Notes under the pieces: generated by a model
What the model was told of the DNA's origin: nothing
The model's database searches: none
What the model saw: only the letters and a program-made list of their open reading frames with translations
Assembly: GCA_018646825.1 (NCBI GenBank)
Contig: JABGUA010000031.1
Location: forward strand, 1-6,615
Length of the DNA stretch: 6,615 nucleotides
Reading direction: 5' to 3'
From: Piscirickettsiaceae bacterium
Lineage (GTDB): Bacteria; Pseudomonadota; Gammaproteobacteria; Nitrosococcales; Methylophagaceae
Part shown: one piece after another, positions 1 to 5,779 of the stretch
How positions within the stretch are numbered: position 1 is the stretch's first letter
Layout: the number at the start of each line of letters is the position of its first letter
Translations under genes and position numbers: made by a program

Positions 1-12
1 AGAACTTCTTTT

Positions 13-561
13 TTACGCTTCTTCTTGTGCTTTAGCAATCGCTTCTTGCTCTTCTAAAGCAGCTGCTCTCGCTTTATCAGCTTCGGCCGCTTCGGCTTGT
101 GCTTGAAGTTGCGCTTCTGATGAGATATTAACTTTAACAGTCACAATAACATCTGAGTGTAATTGCACATCAATATTATATTCACCAGTATGACGTAACG
201 GGCCTGTTGGTAAACGGACTTCATTACGATCAATCTCAGCACCTTGCGCATTCAATGCATCAGCAATATCACTTGCGCCGACTGAGCCAAATAATTTACC
301 TTCAATACCGGCATTGGCCATGACGTTGACTTCGCCAGCTGCGACTAATTTTTGTTGGCGCTGTTCTGCGGCACCTAACAACTTAGCGGCTGCAGCTTCT
401 AAGTCAGCACGACGCCCTTCAAAGACTTCTCTGTTTCTTTTGTTTGCAGGTAAAGCTTTGCCTTTAGGGACAAGAAAGTTACGGCCAAAGCCAGCTTTCA
501 CATTGACTTCATCACCTAGGTTACCTAGTTTCTGCATTTTTTCTAGTAAAATGACTTGCAT
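13..561 (-). CDS. rplI: Large-subunit ribosomal protein L9 with extended C-terminal tail
   Basis: Ribosomal protein L9 of the 50S subunit binds 23S rRNA near the L1 stalk and reaches out from the particle. The 182-residue product opens with the family signature: MQVILLEKMQKLG, then GDEVNVKAGFGRNFLVPKGKA (about residues 15-35), the N-domain that contacts rRNA. A long Ala/Glu/Lys-rich connecting helix (about 45-75) follows, then the C-domain (about 76-149) with GKLFGSVGASDIADAL and a VIVTVKVNI strand. Family members are usually near 150 residues; this one carries about 33 extra residues (150-182) made almost only of Ala, Glu, Gln, Lys and Leu, probably helical. The ATG is preceded by GAGG at good spacing. 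It is the last gene of the rpsF-rpsR-membrane protein-rplI run, 39 bases after the membrane protein gene. The identity is sure; the function of the tail is unknown. Confidence 0.98.
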   Translation of the reverse strand: MQVILLEKMQKLGNLGDEVNVKAGFGRNFLVPKGKALPANKRNREVFEGRRADLEAAAAKLLGAAEQRQQKLVAAGEVNVMANAGIEGKLFGSVGASDIADALNAQGAEIDRNEVRLPTGPLRHTGEYNIDVQLHSDVIVTVKVNISSEAQLQAQAEAAEADKARAAALEEQEAIAKAQEEA

Positions 562-600
562 TTTTCTATCCTCTTTCGCAGTTTTTCACTGCTTTAAAAT

Positions 601-1515
601 TCACTCGCCGTGTTCTACTGAACGTTGACGAAAATTAAACCACTGTTCCAAAACACCTATTAACGCCAATAAAAACACCATTTGAGGCATCATAATCAGC
701 AACAATATATACATCACAAACAACCAAGCTTTATGCTTTTGCTGCAGCCTGACAATAGCGTGCACTACAGCAACACCTTGCACAGCAAATAACACCAATA
801 AGATAGGTAAGCAGTCTTGTATTATCGCAATCCCTACACCAGGTAGTAATGCGATCAATGTCACTGCTACCGTTATTACTGCCGGTATTTTACCCAGTTG
901 TAATTGCTGAAATTCTTCAGCAAAACCACCGGGGTTATATAAGCCTGCTTGCCATGCACGTCCAAGTAATAACCCAAGTACGACATTGGTAAACAAGCCT
1001 GCAACAATTAGCCCTGTCATCATGCTTGACAGAGTTGCTACAAATGAGGCTGTTTCTGCCTGTTCTAGCTGCCAATCGGGTTGTGCTTGTAGCATCTCCA
1101 CGAAAGGCCCTACCATTTGTAACCACCATGCTGCTGGATCAGACAGTACTAAATACGCCCCAACCACCAACAAAAGCCCTATTCCTACTGTCACTAGTAA
1201 ACTCAAGACCAGTGACCGGGTATAGCCTAATATCAAGGCAACGCCATAGACTGGCAACCAACTTGAAATTAAAAATAAACCCGTTATCTGTGGTTGACTT
1301 AGCAAAAACGTGGCTGCAATTGCAAACACGATAGTTGCTATTGCAACGACTGTTATGCCTTCTTTTGGCCCGCCGCGTAATGTGCTTAGGGCAACGATAC
1401 CACTGCCCAAGTAACTCAGCGGTGGTATCGCTAATGCCATTAACGACATAGCTGCAATAACCATTGCAGCCTGCCAGCGCCCTTGCATTGAAAAATTTGC
1501 AAGTTTACGGAGCAT
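601..1515 (-). CDS. Polytopic membrane protein, DUF2232 (YybS-like), between rpsR and rplI
   Basis: This is an integral inner-membrane protein of 304 residues with unknown biochemical function. Hydrophobic stretches suggest about eight membrane segments: roughly 15-45, 50-72, 77-95, 100-123, 158-185, 212-232, 235-258 and 264-292. A polar loop rich in Trp and Gln lies between the fourth and fifth (about 124-157), and a second polar loop with NPGGFAEEFQQLQLG lies between the fifth and sixth (about 193-208). Its position between rpsR and rplI, its size and the GGFxxEFxxLxLG loop match, from memory, the DUF2232 protein found at this place in many gammaproteobacteria. The ATG start follows rpsR by 42 bases with only a weak AGGG-like Shine-Dalgarno, so it may be made at lower level than its ribosomal neighbours. 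The real gene is certain, the family call is probable, and no function can be assigned from sequence. Confidence 0.85.
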   Translation of the reverse strand: MLRKLANFSMQGRWQAAMVIAAMSLMALAIPPLSYLGSGIVALSTLRGGPKEGITVVAIATIVFAIAATFLLSQPQITGLFLISSWLPVYGVALILGYTRSLVLSLLVTVGIGLLLVVGAYLVLSDPAAWWLQMVGPFVEMLQAQPDWQLEQAETASFVATLSSMMTGLIVAGLFTNVVLGLLLGRAWQAGLYNPGGFAEEFQQLQLGKIPAVITVAVTLIALLPGVGIAIIQDCLPILLVLFAVQGVAVVHAIVRLQQKHKAWLFVMYILLLIMMPQMVFLLALIGVLEQWFNFRQRSVEHGE

Positions 1516-1557
1516 TATTCGTTAACCCTATTGTTCGATGTTTTGGTTAAATCCTAC

Positions 1558-1785
1558 TTACTTATGCATATCGCAGTAAGGGATTAAGGCCAAGAAACGT
1601 GCACGTTTAACACAAGTTGAAAGCTGACGTTGGTAACGTGCTTTTGTTCCTGTGATACGGCTAGGCACAATTTTGCCTGTTTCTGTAATGTAATTCCTTA
1701 ACAAATTGACATCTTTATAATCGATTTGCTTCACACCTTCGGCAGTGAAACGACAAAATCTTCTACGTCTAAAAAAGCGTGCCAT
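1558..1785 (-). CDS. rpsR: Small-subunit ribosomal protein S18
   Basis: S18 is a 30S platform protein that binds 16S rRNA as a heterodimer with S6. The 75-residue product has the usual length and nearly the E. coli sequence: the basic N-terminus MARFFRRRRFCRFTAEGV, then IDYKDVNLLRNYITE, GKIVPSRITGTKARYQRQL and KRARFLALIPY. It has three cysteines (C11, C58, C71) that do not form the CxxC pairs of zinc-binding S18 paralogues. The start lies 2 bases after the rpsF stop, and its Shine-Dalgarno (AGGAG) sits inside the last codons of rpsF, so the two partners are probably translationally coupled. The priB gene that separates them in E. coli is absent. Confidence 0.99.
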   Translation of the reverse strand: MARFFRRRRFCRFTAEGVKQIDYKDVNLLRNYITETGKIVPSRITGTKARYQRQLSTCVKRARFLALIPYCDMHK

Positions 1786-1787
1786 GT

Positions 1788-2150
1788 TTATGCTCCTGCG
1801 TGATCGCGGTTACGAGACTTATTATCGTCATCGTCTTTACGCAACATTGGTGATTGTTCAGTCTCAGCACTATCCATGCTAACAACAAGGTGACGAATCA
1901 CCGCATCATTGAAACGGAAAGCAGTTGTGACTTCTTCTAGTTGTACAACGCCGCATTCGACATTCATCAAAACATAATGCGCTTTGTGCACTTTATTGAT
2001 TGGGTAGGCTAATTGACGACGGCCCCAATCTTCTAGGCGGTGAACTTGGCCACCTTCGCTTGTGAAAACCTGTTGATATTTTTCAATCATGGCAGGGACT
2101 TGTTCGCTCTGATCAGGGTGGACCAGAAACACTATTTCGTAATGTCTCAT
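1788..2150 (-). CDS. rpsF: Small-subunit ribosomal protein S6
   Basis: S6 is a 30S platform protein that forms a dimer with S18 and binds the central domain of 16S rRNA. The 120-residue product shows the ferredoxin-like fold signature: MRHYEIVFLVHPDQSEQV at the N-terminus, LEDWGRRQLAYPINKVHKAHYV (about 40-61), and FRFNDAVIRHLVV (about 78-90). The C-terminal tail (about 95-120) is short and charged with a run of four Asp. It lacks the terminal Glu-Glu that RimK extends in E. coli, so that modification is not expected here. The ATG has a strong AAGGAG seven bases upstream, which is also one strand of a predicted helix in the leader. It is the first gene of the ribosomal run and follows rlmB by 105 bases. 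The identity is certain. Confidence 0.99.
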   Translation of the reverse strand: MRHYEIVFLVHPDQSEQVPAMIEKYQQVFTSEGGQVHRLEDWGRRQLAYPINKVHKAHYVLMNVECGVVQLEEVTTAFRFNDAVIRHLVVSMDSAETEQSPMLRKDDDDNKSRNRDHAGA

Positions 2151-2155
2151 TAGAG

Positions 2156-2204
2156 CTCCTTACGGTTTAATCAGCCCTAAAGTCTTACAACTCAGGGCAA
2201 GGAG
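2156..2204 (-). promoter_or_regulatory. Candidate S6:S18-binding autoregulatory leader of rpsF
   Basis: Read on the minus strand, CTCCTT (2204-2199) is perfectly complementary to AAGGAG (2161-2156), which is the rpsF Shine-Dalgarno. Directly abutting it on the 5' side is a hairpin: GCCCT (2198-2194) with AGGGC (2178-2174), extended by GAGT (2193-2190) with ACTT (2183-2180) across a one-base bulge at 2179, and closed by a six-base loop (2189-2184). The 3' side leaves an unpaired linker (2173-2162) ending in ACCGT, with ACCG next to the outer helix. Outer helix, inner hairpin and 3'-side ACCG bulge are the layout I recall for the S6:S18 leader of bacterial rpsF mRNAs, in which the protein dimer represses its own operon. 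The pairing is seen directly; binding is inferred from the known family. Confidence 0.72.
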
Positions 2205-2227
2205 GATTACCCAAGCTTCGGGTAATC
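2205..2227 (-). other. Perfect 8-bp inverted repeat between rlmB and rpsF
   Basis: GATTACCC (2205-2212 on plus) and GGGTAATC (2220-2227) form a perfect eight-pair stem around a seven-base loop. On the minus strand no T-run follows: the next bases are CTCCTT, which begin the outer helix of the rpsF leader. It is therefore not a standard intrinsic terminator. It may protect the rlmB 3' end, act as an upstream stack of the rpsF leader, or cause pausing. The structure is clear; the role is not. Confidence 0.6.
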
Positions 2228-2231
2228 AGGC

Positions 2232-2261
2232 ATTCTACGTTATTTTGTTATGGGATCACAA
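2232..2261 (-). promoter_or_regulatory. Possible sigma-70 promoter for rpsF operon
   Basis: On the minus strand a -10-like TAGAAT (2237-2232, five of six to consensus) lies 18 bases after a -35-like TTGTGA (2261-2256, four of six). The -35 overlaps the rlmB stop codon. Transcription would begin near 2225, inside the first arm of the inverted repeat, so transcripts from here would lack part of that hairpin but keep the whole S6:S18-type leader. It is a weak match judged by eye; read-through from rlmB is the alternative. Confidence 0.35.
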
Positions 2262-3086
2262 GCCTCTTTGACGTGCTGCTTCAAATAGGCACACACCTGC
2301 TGCAACCGAAACATTGAGACTTTCCGCACTTCCTTGCATGGGAATATGAACCACTTGATCGCAGTGGTCTCTAGTTAAACGCCTGATCCCTCGACCTTCA
2401 GCACCTAGAATAATAGCCGTCGGCCCTTTTAATTCAATGTCATACAAGGTTGACTCGCTGTCACCCGATGTCCCAACCAACCAAACCCCAGCTTGCTGCA
2501 ATTCGCGCAAAATTCGGGCAAGATTCGTCACTTGAACAAAGGGTAAGCGCTCGGCTGAACCACTTGAGACTTTCATCGCTGTTGCCGTCAAACCCGATGC
2601 CCGATCTTTCGGTGCGATTACTGCATGGGCACCCGCCGCTTCTGCCGTTCGTAAACATGCGCCCAAATTGTGTGGATCTTGAACACCATCTAAGATAAGC
2701 AATAAGGGTGCTTTCTCATTATCGATGAGATCATCAACCAGTTTAAGTAGGTCTGTTTCTGTTACTTCCTTAAGTGGGCTGCACTTCGCGATGCCACCTT
2801 GATGCCGCGCATCTGGCATCATGTCATCTAACTCAGTTTTTGCTACTTTGTTAGGGACGATATTGTGTCGTTTTGCTGCCGTAATAATATTTTCTATTCT
2901 GACATCATGACGTTCATCAGCTAGCCAAATTTCAGAGATCCGCGTCACAGGCAGCTCAAGCGCTGCCTGTATCGCATGCAAACCAAAAATGAAATGACTT
3001 TGGCTGTCATTTCGTTTGTCAGGCTTTTGAGTCTTACGGCGTTTGGTATGCGTTTGACTCTTGGCCTTGGACGATGGGTTTGACAT
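2256..3086 (-). CDS. rlmB: 23S rRNA 2'-O-methyltransferase RlmB (Gm2251), TrmH/SpoU family
   Basis: RlmB uses S-adenosylmethionine to methylate the 2'-O of G2251 in the 23S rRNA P-loop. The 276-residue product has an N-terminal RNA substrate-binding domain (about 31-105, starting HFIFGLHAIQAAL and ending in RHQGGIAKCSP) and a C-terminal SPOUT knot domain. All three motifs are present: ILDGVQDPHNLGACLRTAEAAG (131-152), AIILGAEGRGIRRL (224-237) and IPMQGSAESLNVSVAAGVCLFEA (248-270). Residues 1-30 form a Lys/Arg-rich tail missing from the E. coli protein (about 243 residues). The ATG is the only usable start before the domain (no in-frame ATG, GTG or TTG until the Leu just after HFIFG), so the gene overlaps the upstream lipoprotein gene by 53 bases. 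Only a weak GAG precedes it, suggesting translational coupling. Function is confident. Confidence 0.97.
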   Translation of the reverse strand: MSNPSSKAKSQTHTKRRKTQKPDKRNDSQSHFIFGLHAIQAALELPVTRISEIWLADERHDVRIENIITAAKRHNIVPNKVAKTELDDMMPDARHQGGIAKCSPLKEVTETDLLKLVDDLIDNEKAPLLLILDGVQDPHNLGACLRTAEAAGAHAVIAPKDRASGLTATAMKVSSGSAERLPFVQVTNLARILRELQQAGVWLVGTSGDSESTLYDIELKGPTAIILGAEGRGIRRLTRDHCDQVVHIPMQGSAESLNVSVAAGVCLFEAARQRGL

Positions 3087-3708
3087 AAATTTCTACTCGG
3101 CGGTTAAGTTGGCGGCCGGCTTCAGTTTCATTGGTTGCTCTAGGCTCTGATTCACCACGGCCAGTAGCAACAAGACGATCTCTCATTACACCACGTGCTG
3201 CAAAATAACCCACAACCGACTCAGCTCGGTTTTGTGACAAGGTCATATTGTAACTTTCTGAACCGACTCTGTCTGTGTGACCTACAACATGAATCACCGT
3301 GTTTGGGTAATGTTGGAGGATATTTGCCACTTTTTCTAATGTAGGTGTAAAGGCCGACTTTAGATTGGCGCTACCAAAATCAAATGAGACTTCACTGGCA
3401 ATATCTATTTTTAGAGTCTCATCTTGTAGCCTTTGTACCTCAAGCGCATGGTTCGCTCGTTCGGCTGCCAAAGCGGCTTCTAATTCCTGTTGTTGCTTAT
3501 CCATATAATTACCAACACCAGCACCTGCTAAAGCACCAACAGCGGCCCCTATAAGGACACCCTTTTTATTATTTTCAACAGAATGACCTAATAATGCACC
3601 TGCAACTGCGCCTGCTGCTGCACCATATTTAGCACGTTGATTCGGGTCATTTGCTGCACAAGACGTTAAACTCACGGCAATTAAACCCACGATTAATGCT
3701 TTTTTCAT
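3034..3708 (-). CDS. OmpA-family outer-membrane lipoprotein, YiaD-like
   Basis: This is a predicted outer-membrane lipoprotein that anchors the envelope to peptidoglycan. The 224-residue product starts with a type II signal MKKALIVGLIAVSLTSC, with lipobox LTSC and lipidated Cys17. The +2 residue is Ala, so outer-membrane sorting is expected. Next comes a glycine-zipper segment (about 28-68, AAAGAVAGALLG then GVLIGAAVGALAGAGVGNYMD), then a short Gln/Glu/Ala helix (about 71-98), and a C-terminal OmpA domain (about 101-210). The latter has VSFDFGSANLK, GHTDRVGS with Asp146 and LSQNRAESV with Arg161, the pair that grips diaminopimelate, and NRRVEIYV at its end. The order matches E. coli YiaD. I chose the start at 3708, not the ATG at 3750, because AAGGA lies just upstream and it gives a proper signal peptide. 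The last 17 codons overlap rlmB. Confidence 0.93.
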   Translation of the reverse strand: MKKALIVGLIAVSLTSCAANDPNQRAKYGAAAGAVAGALLGHSVENNKKGVLIGAAVGALAGAGVGNYMDKQQQELEAALAAERANHALEVQRLQDETLKIDIASEVSFDFGSANLKSAFTPTLEKVANILQHYPNTVIHVVGHTDRVGSESYNMTLSQNRAESVVGYFAARGVMRDRLVATGRGESEPRATNETEAGRQLNRRVEIYVKPIVQGQESNAYQTP

Positions 3709-3727
3709 TACTGTTTCCTTATTAAAA

Positions 3728-3756
3728 TAGACCATTAGCCTGCTGGACATTATACT
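3728..3756 (+). promoter_or_regulatory. Candidate sigma-70 promoter for moaB
   Basis: On the plus strand TAGACC (3728-3733, four of six to TTGACA) is followed after 17 bases by TATACT (3751-3756, five of six). Transcription would begin near 3763, giving a leader of about 40 bases before moaB. Found by eye only; no operator repeat is evident in it. Confidence 0.45.
3749..3754 (-). promoter_or_regulatory. Candidate -10 element for the lipoprotein gene
   Basis: A consensus TATAAT lies on the minus strand at 3754-3749 and would start transcription near 3742, about 34 bases before the lipoprotein ATG. At 17 bases upstream only TACGTT is found, a poor -35, and there is no extended -10 TGN. The hexamer overlaps the plus-strand -10 proposed for moaB, so the two promoters would compete for polymerase if both are real. 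Confidence 0.4.
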
Positions 3757-3802
3757 GACTTATTATCAATGAACGTACACTGAACATTTAGAGATTACAT
3801 TT

Positions 3803-4318
3803 ATGGATCGTCAATTTATTCCCGTTAACATAGCCCTACTGACTATTTCGGATACACGCACTATAGAAGATGATACCTCCGGAAAAGTGCTTCGTGCCCG
3901 TGTCGAAGCTGAAAACCACCTCATCGCGAGCCAAGCTATTGTTCGAGACGATAAATATGCTATTAGGGCTCAGTTATCGCAGTGGATTGCAGACCCAGAT
4001 ATTCAGGCCATTATTACAACGGGCGGTACCGGCCTGACTGGGCGTGATGGGACACCTGAGGCAGTAAAAGTGCTATTTGATAAAGAGATTGAAGGCTTCG
4101 GCGAACTCTTCCGCCAGCTGTCTTATGATGTGATTCGCACCTCAACCGTGCAGTCTCGCGCAATTGCGGGGGTCGCTAATGGCACATTCATTTTTTGCTT
4201 GCCCGGTTCATCCGGCGCTTGTAAAACCGGCTGGGATGACATTTTGAAAGACCAACTAGATGCACGCCACCGCCCCTGTAATTTTGTTGACCTGATGCCA
4301 CGCTTACTAGAGTCGTGA
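3803..4318 (+). CDS. moaB: Molybdenum cofactor biosynthesis protein MoaB (MoaB/Mog family)
   Basis: MoaB belongs to the MoaB/MogA molybdopterin-binding family, whose members adenylylate molybdopterin before metal insertion. The E. coli MoaB itself has no clear essential step, so the precise role is uncertain. The 171-residue product matches E. coli MoaB in length and along most of its sequence: FIPVNIALLTISDTR (5-19), EDDTSGKVLR, IVRDDKYAIRAQL, the phosphate-binding TTGGTGLTGRDGTPEA (72-87), EIEGFGELFRQLSYD, STVQSRAIAGVANGTFIF, LPGSSGACKTGW (133-144) and LDARHRPCNF. The ATG at 3803 has only a weak AGAG upstream. Its stop overlaps the next start by four bases. No other molybdenum cofactor genes are in the window, so it is an isolated moa gene in a mixed operon. 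Confidence 0.95.
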   Translation: MDRQFIPVNIALLTISDTRTIEDDTSGKVLRARVEAENHLIASQAIVRDDKYAIRAQLSQWIADPDIQAIITTGGTGLTGRDGTPEAVKVLFDKEIEGFGELFRQLSYDVIRTSTVQSRAIAGVANGTFIFCLPGSSGACKTGWDDILKDQLDARHRPCNFVDLMPRLLES

Positions 4319-4542
4319 CCGCTGTTACGCTTTATTCCAAGCCAGATTGTCACTTATGTGACTTGGCTTATCAATTATTGACTGACCTAGATTTGACTGT
4401 TTCTGTGATTGATATCCAGTCCAATCCTGTTTTAATGGAAAAATACCATTTAACTATTCCTGTCGTCTTATTTAGTAATGCAGCAGCATTGAGTTGGCCT
4501 TTTGATACCGAGGCTATTCAATCGTTATTGAGCCGACTCTAA
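4315..4542 (+). CDS. Small glutaredoxin-like protein (thioredoxin fold, CxxC)
   Basis: This 75-residue protein is predicted to be a cytoplasmic thiol-disulfide oxidoreductase. It opens with a strand-turn VTLYSKPDCHLCDLA holding the CxxC redox pair Cys12 and Cys15 (CHLC), followed by helix LAYQLLTDL, strand VSVIDI, and the TIPVV loop with the cis-proline (Pro49) of thioredoxin folds. This matches the compact DUF836 or glutaredoxin-family proteins found in many proteobacteria, which are about 75-90 residues. The substrate is unknown. The start is GTG inside GTGA, where the TGA stops moaB, so translation is probably coupled to moaB. The fold call is strong; a link to molybdenum cofactor or RNase D function is only suggested by position. 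Confidence 0.85.
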   Translation: MTAVTLYSKPDCHLCDLAYQLLTDLDLTVSVIDIQSNPVLMEKYHLTIPVVLFSNAAALSWPFDTEAIQSLLSRL

Positions 4543-4582
4543 GCCCCTCCTTATATTATTGGTTAAAACCCAGTATTGGCTT

Positions 4583-4609
4583 AAAAACAGCTATACTCCC
4601 TGTTTTTTT
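4583..4609 (+). terminator. Weak A/T-rich hairpin with T-run before rnd
   Basis: AAAAACAG (4583-4590) can pair with CTGTTTTT (4600-4607) around a nine-base loop, and the T-run goes on to 4609. The shape is that of an intrinsic terminator, but the stem has only two G-C pairs and would be unstable. It may attenuate transcription between the glutaredoxin-like gene and rnd, or be chance in an A/T-rich gap (4543-4624). Confidence 0.25.
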
Positions 4610-4624
4610 AATAGTAGTGCTTTT

Positions 4625-5776
4625 ATGACTGTTCAATTTATTGATAACGAAGCTGATCTCATCGCTTTTTGTCAGCGTATTGCTGATACAAAATGGATGA
4701 CGGTCGATACTGAATTCTTACGTGAACGCACATACTATTCACAACTTTGCTTAATCCAAATTGGTACCGCTGATGAAATTGCCTGTATCGACCCATTGGT
4801 TATCGACAAACTAGATCCGCTGCTCGACTTAATCTACAACCCTGATATTACAGCTGTTTTTCATGCCGCCCGACAAGATTTAGAATTGTTTTACACGCTA
4901 CGCGGGTCATTACCACCAAATGTTTTCGATACCCAGCTTGCCGCCACTGTTTTAGGCTATGGCGACCAAATTGGTTACGGTAATTTAGTCAAACAATGTA
5001 TCAATGTCGAACTTGATAAAGCACACTCACGCACAGATTGGTCGAAACGGCCACTTGATGCAGGCCAGATTGAATATGCTGCTGATGACGTACGCTATCT
5101 CCGTGATGTTTATCACTTATTAACAAAAGAGCTTGGTGATAAAGGTCGGCGCCATTGGTTAGACGATGATTTTGAAAGCCTCATTAATATCGGTACCTAT
5201 GAACCTGACCCTGTTACGATTTGGAAAAAAATAAAAGGCGCAGGCCGACTCAAGGGCGTTCAACTCGCCATTTTGCAAAAGTTAGCCGAATGGCGAGAAG
5301 CCCGAGCTATAAAAAGCAATCGCCCCCGCCGTTGGATTATCAAAGATGAGGTTATGCTTGATTTAGCCAAACTGGCCCCAGAATCAACACAAAAATTGGG
5401 TGTCATTCGTGGCTTAGAAGCTGGCACGATAGAACGCTATGGTAAAACGATTATTGAACATATCGCAATGGCAAAGACATTGCCGAAAGAGCAATGGCCG
5501 ACAGTTAAAAAGCCTTTATTTTTAAACACACAACAAGATGCTACCGTCGATGCCATGATGGCATTATTACGTAAGTTCTGTGATGAACAAGCTATTGCCC
5601 CCGCGGCTGTTGCCTCGCGTAAAGATATTGAACGTATTGTCTCCGGTGATCCATCGGTTAATTTATTACACGGTTGGCGTCATGAGATCGTCGGCCATCA
5701 TTTACAAGATTTCTTGGCAGGTAAATTGTCTATTACCGTCGAGCAGTCTCAACTTAATACCGAAAAACAAGGATAA
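4625..5776 (+). CDS. rnd: Ribonuclease D
   Basis: RNase D is a 3'-to-5' exoribonuclease that trims tRNA and other small stable RNA precursors. The 383-residue product (E. coli about 375) has an N-terminal DEDDy exonuclease domain (about 1-175). Catalytic residues are visible at Asp28 and Glu30 (VDTEF), Asp85 (HAARQDLELF), and Tyr151 with Asp155 (YAADDVRYL), the same numbering I recall for E. coli. Two HRDC-type RNA-binding regions follow: about 198-285 (LAILQKLAEWREARA, GLEAGTIERYGKTII) and about 300-370. I use the ATG at 4625, which gives MTVQFIDNEADL like other family members. A longer reading from TTG at 4559 would add 22 unconserved residues. The chosen start has no good Shine-Dalgarno, suggesting modest translation. 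The kinase gene begins 3 bases after its stop. Confidence 0.96.
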   Translation: MTVQFIDNEADLIAFCQRIADTKWMTVDTEFLRERTYYSQLCLIQIGTADEIACIDPLVIDKLDPLLDLIYNPDITAVFHAARQDLELFYTLRGSLPPNVFDTQLAATVLGYGDQIGYGNLVKQCINVELDKAHSRTDWSKRPLDAGQIEYAADDVRYLRDVYHLLTKELGDKGRRHWLDDDFESLINIGTYEPDPVTIWKKIKGAGRLKGVQLAILQKLAEWREARAIKSNRPRRWIIKDEVMLDLAKLAPESTQKLGVIRGLEAGTIERYGKTIIEHIAMAKTLPKEQWPTVKKPLFLNTQQDATVDAMMALLRKFCDEQAIAPAAVASRKDIERIVSGDPSVNLLHGWRHEIVGHHLQDFLAGKLSITVEQSQLNTEKQG

Positions 5777-5779
5777 AAC

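Noticed and set aside
314..628. Plus-strand open frame of 104 codons opposite rplI
   Set aside because: It runs antisense through the well-conserved L9 gene, has low-complexity Ala/Ser/Pro composition and no family resemblance.
935..1334. Several open frames on both strands inside the DUF2232-like gene
   Set aside because: All lie within the 304-codon membrane protein gene, which has coherent hydrophobic segments; the alternatives show none and look like frame shadows.
2205..2227. Inverted repeat as an intrinsic terminator of rlmB
   Set aside because: No T-run follows the stem in either direction, so it is recorded only as a structure of unknown role.
3709..3750. 14-residue extension of the lipoprotein from ATG at 3750
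   Set aside because: It would bury the lipoprotein signal peptide and overlaps the candidate promoter; the ATG at 3708 has a good ribosome binding site.
4592..4597. TATACT as a promoter -10 for rnd
   Set aside because: No acceptable -35 lies 16-18 bases upstream and there is no extended -10; it falls in the loop of the weak hairpin.
4559..4624. 22-residue N-terminal extension of RNase D from TTG at 4559
   Set aside because: The extra residues are unlike the family, and the ATG at 4625 puts the catalytic residues at the positions known for E. coli RNase D.
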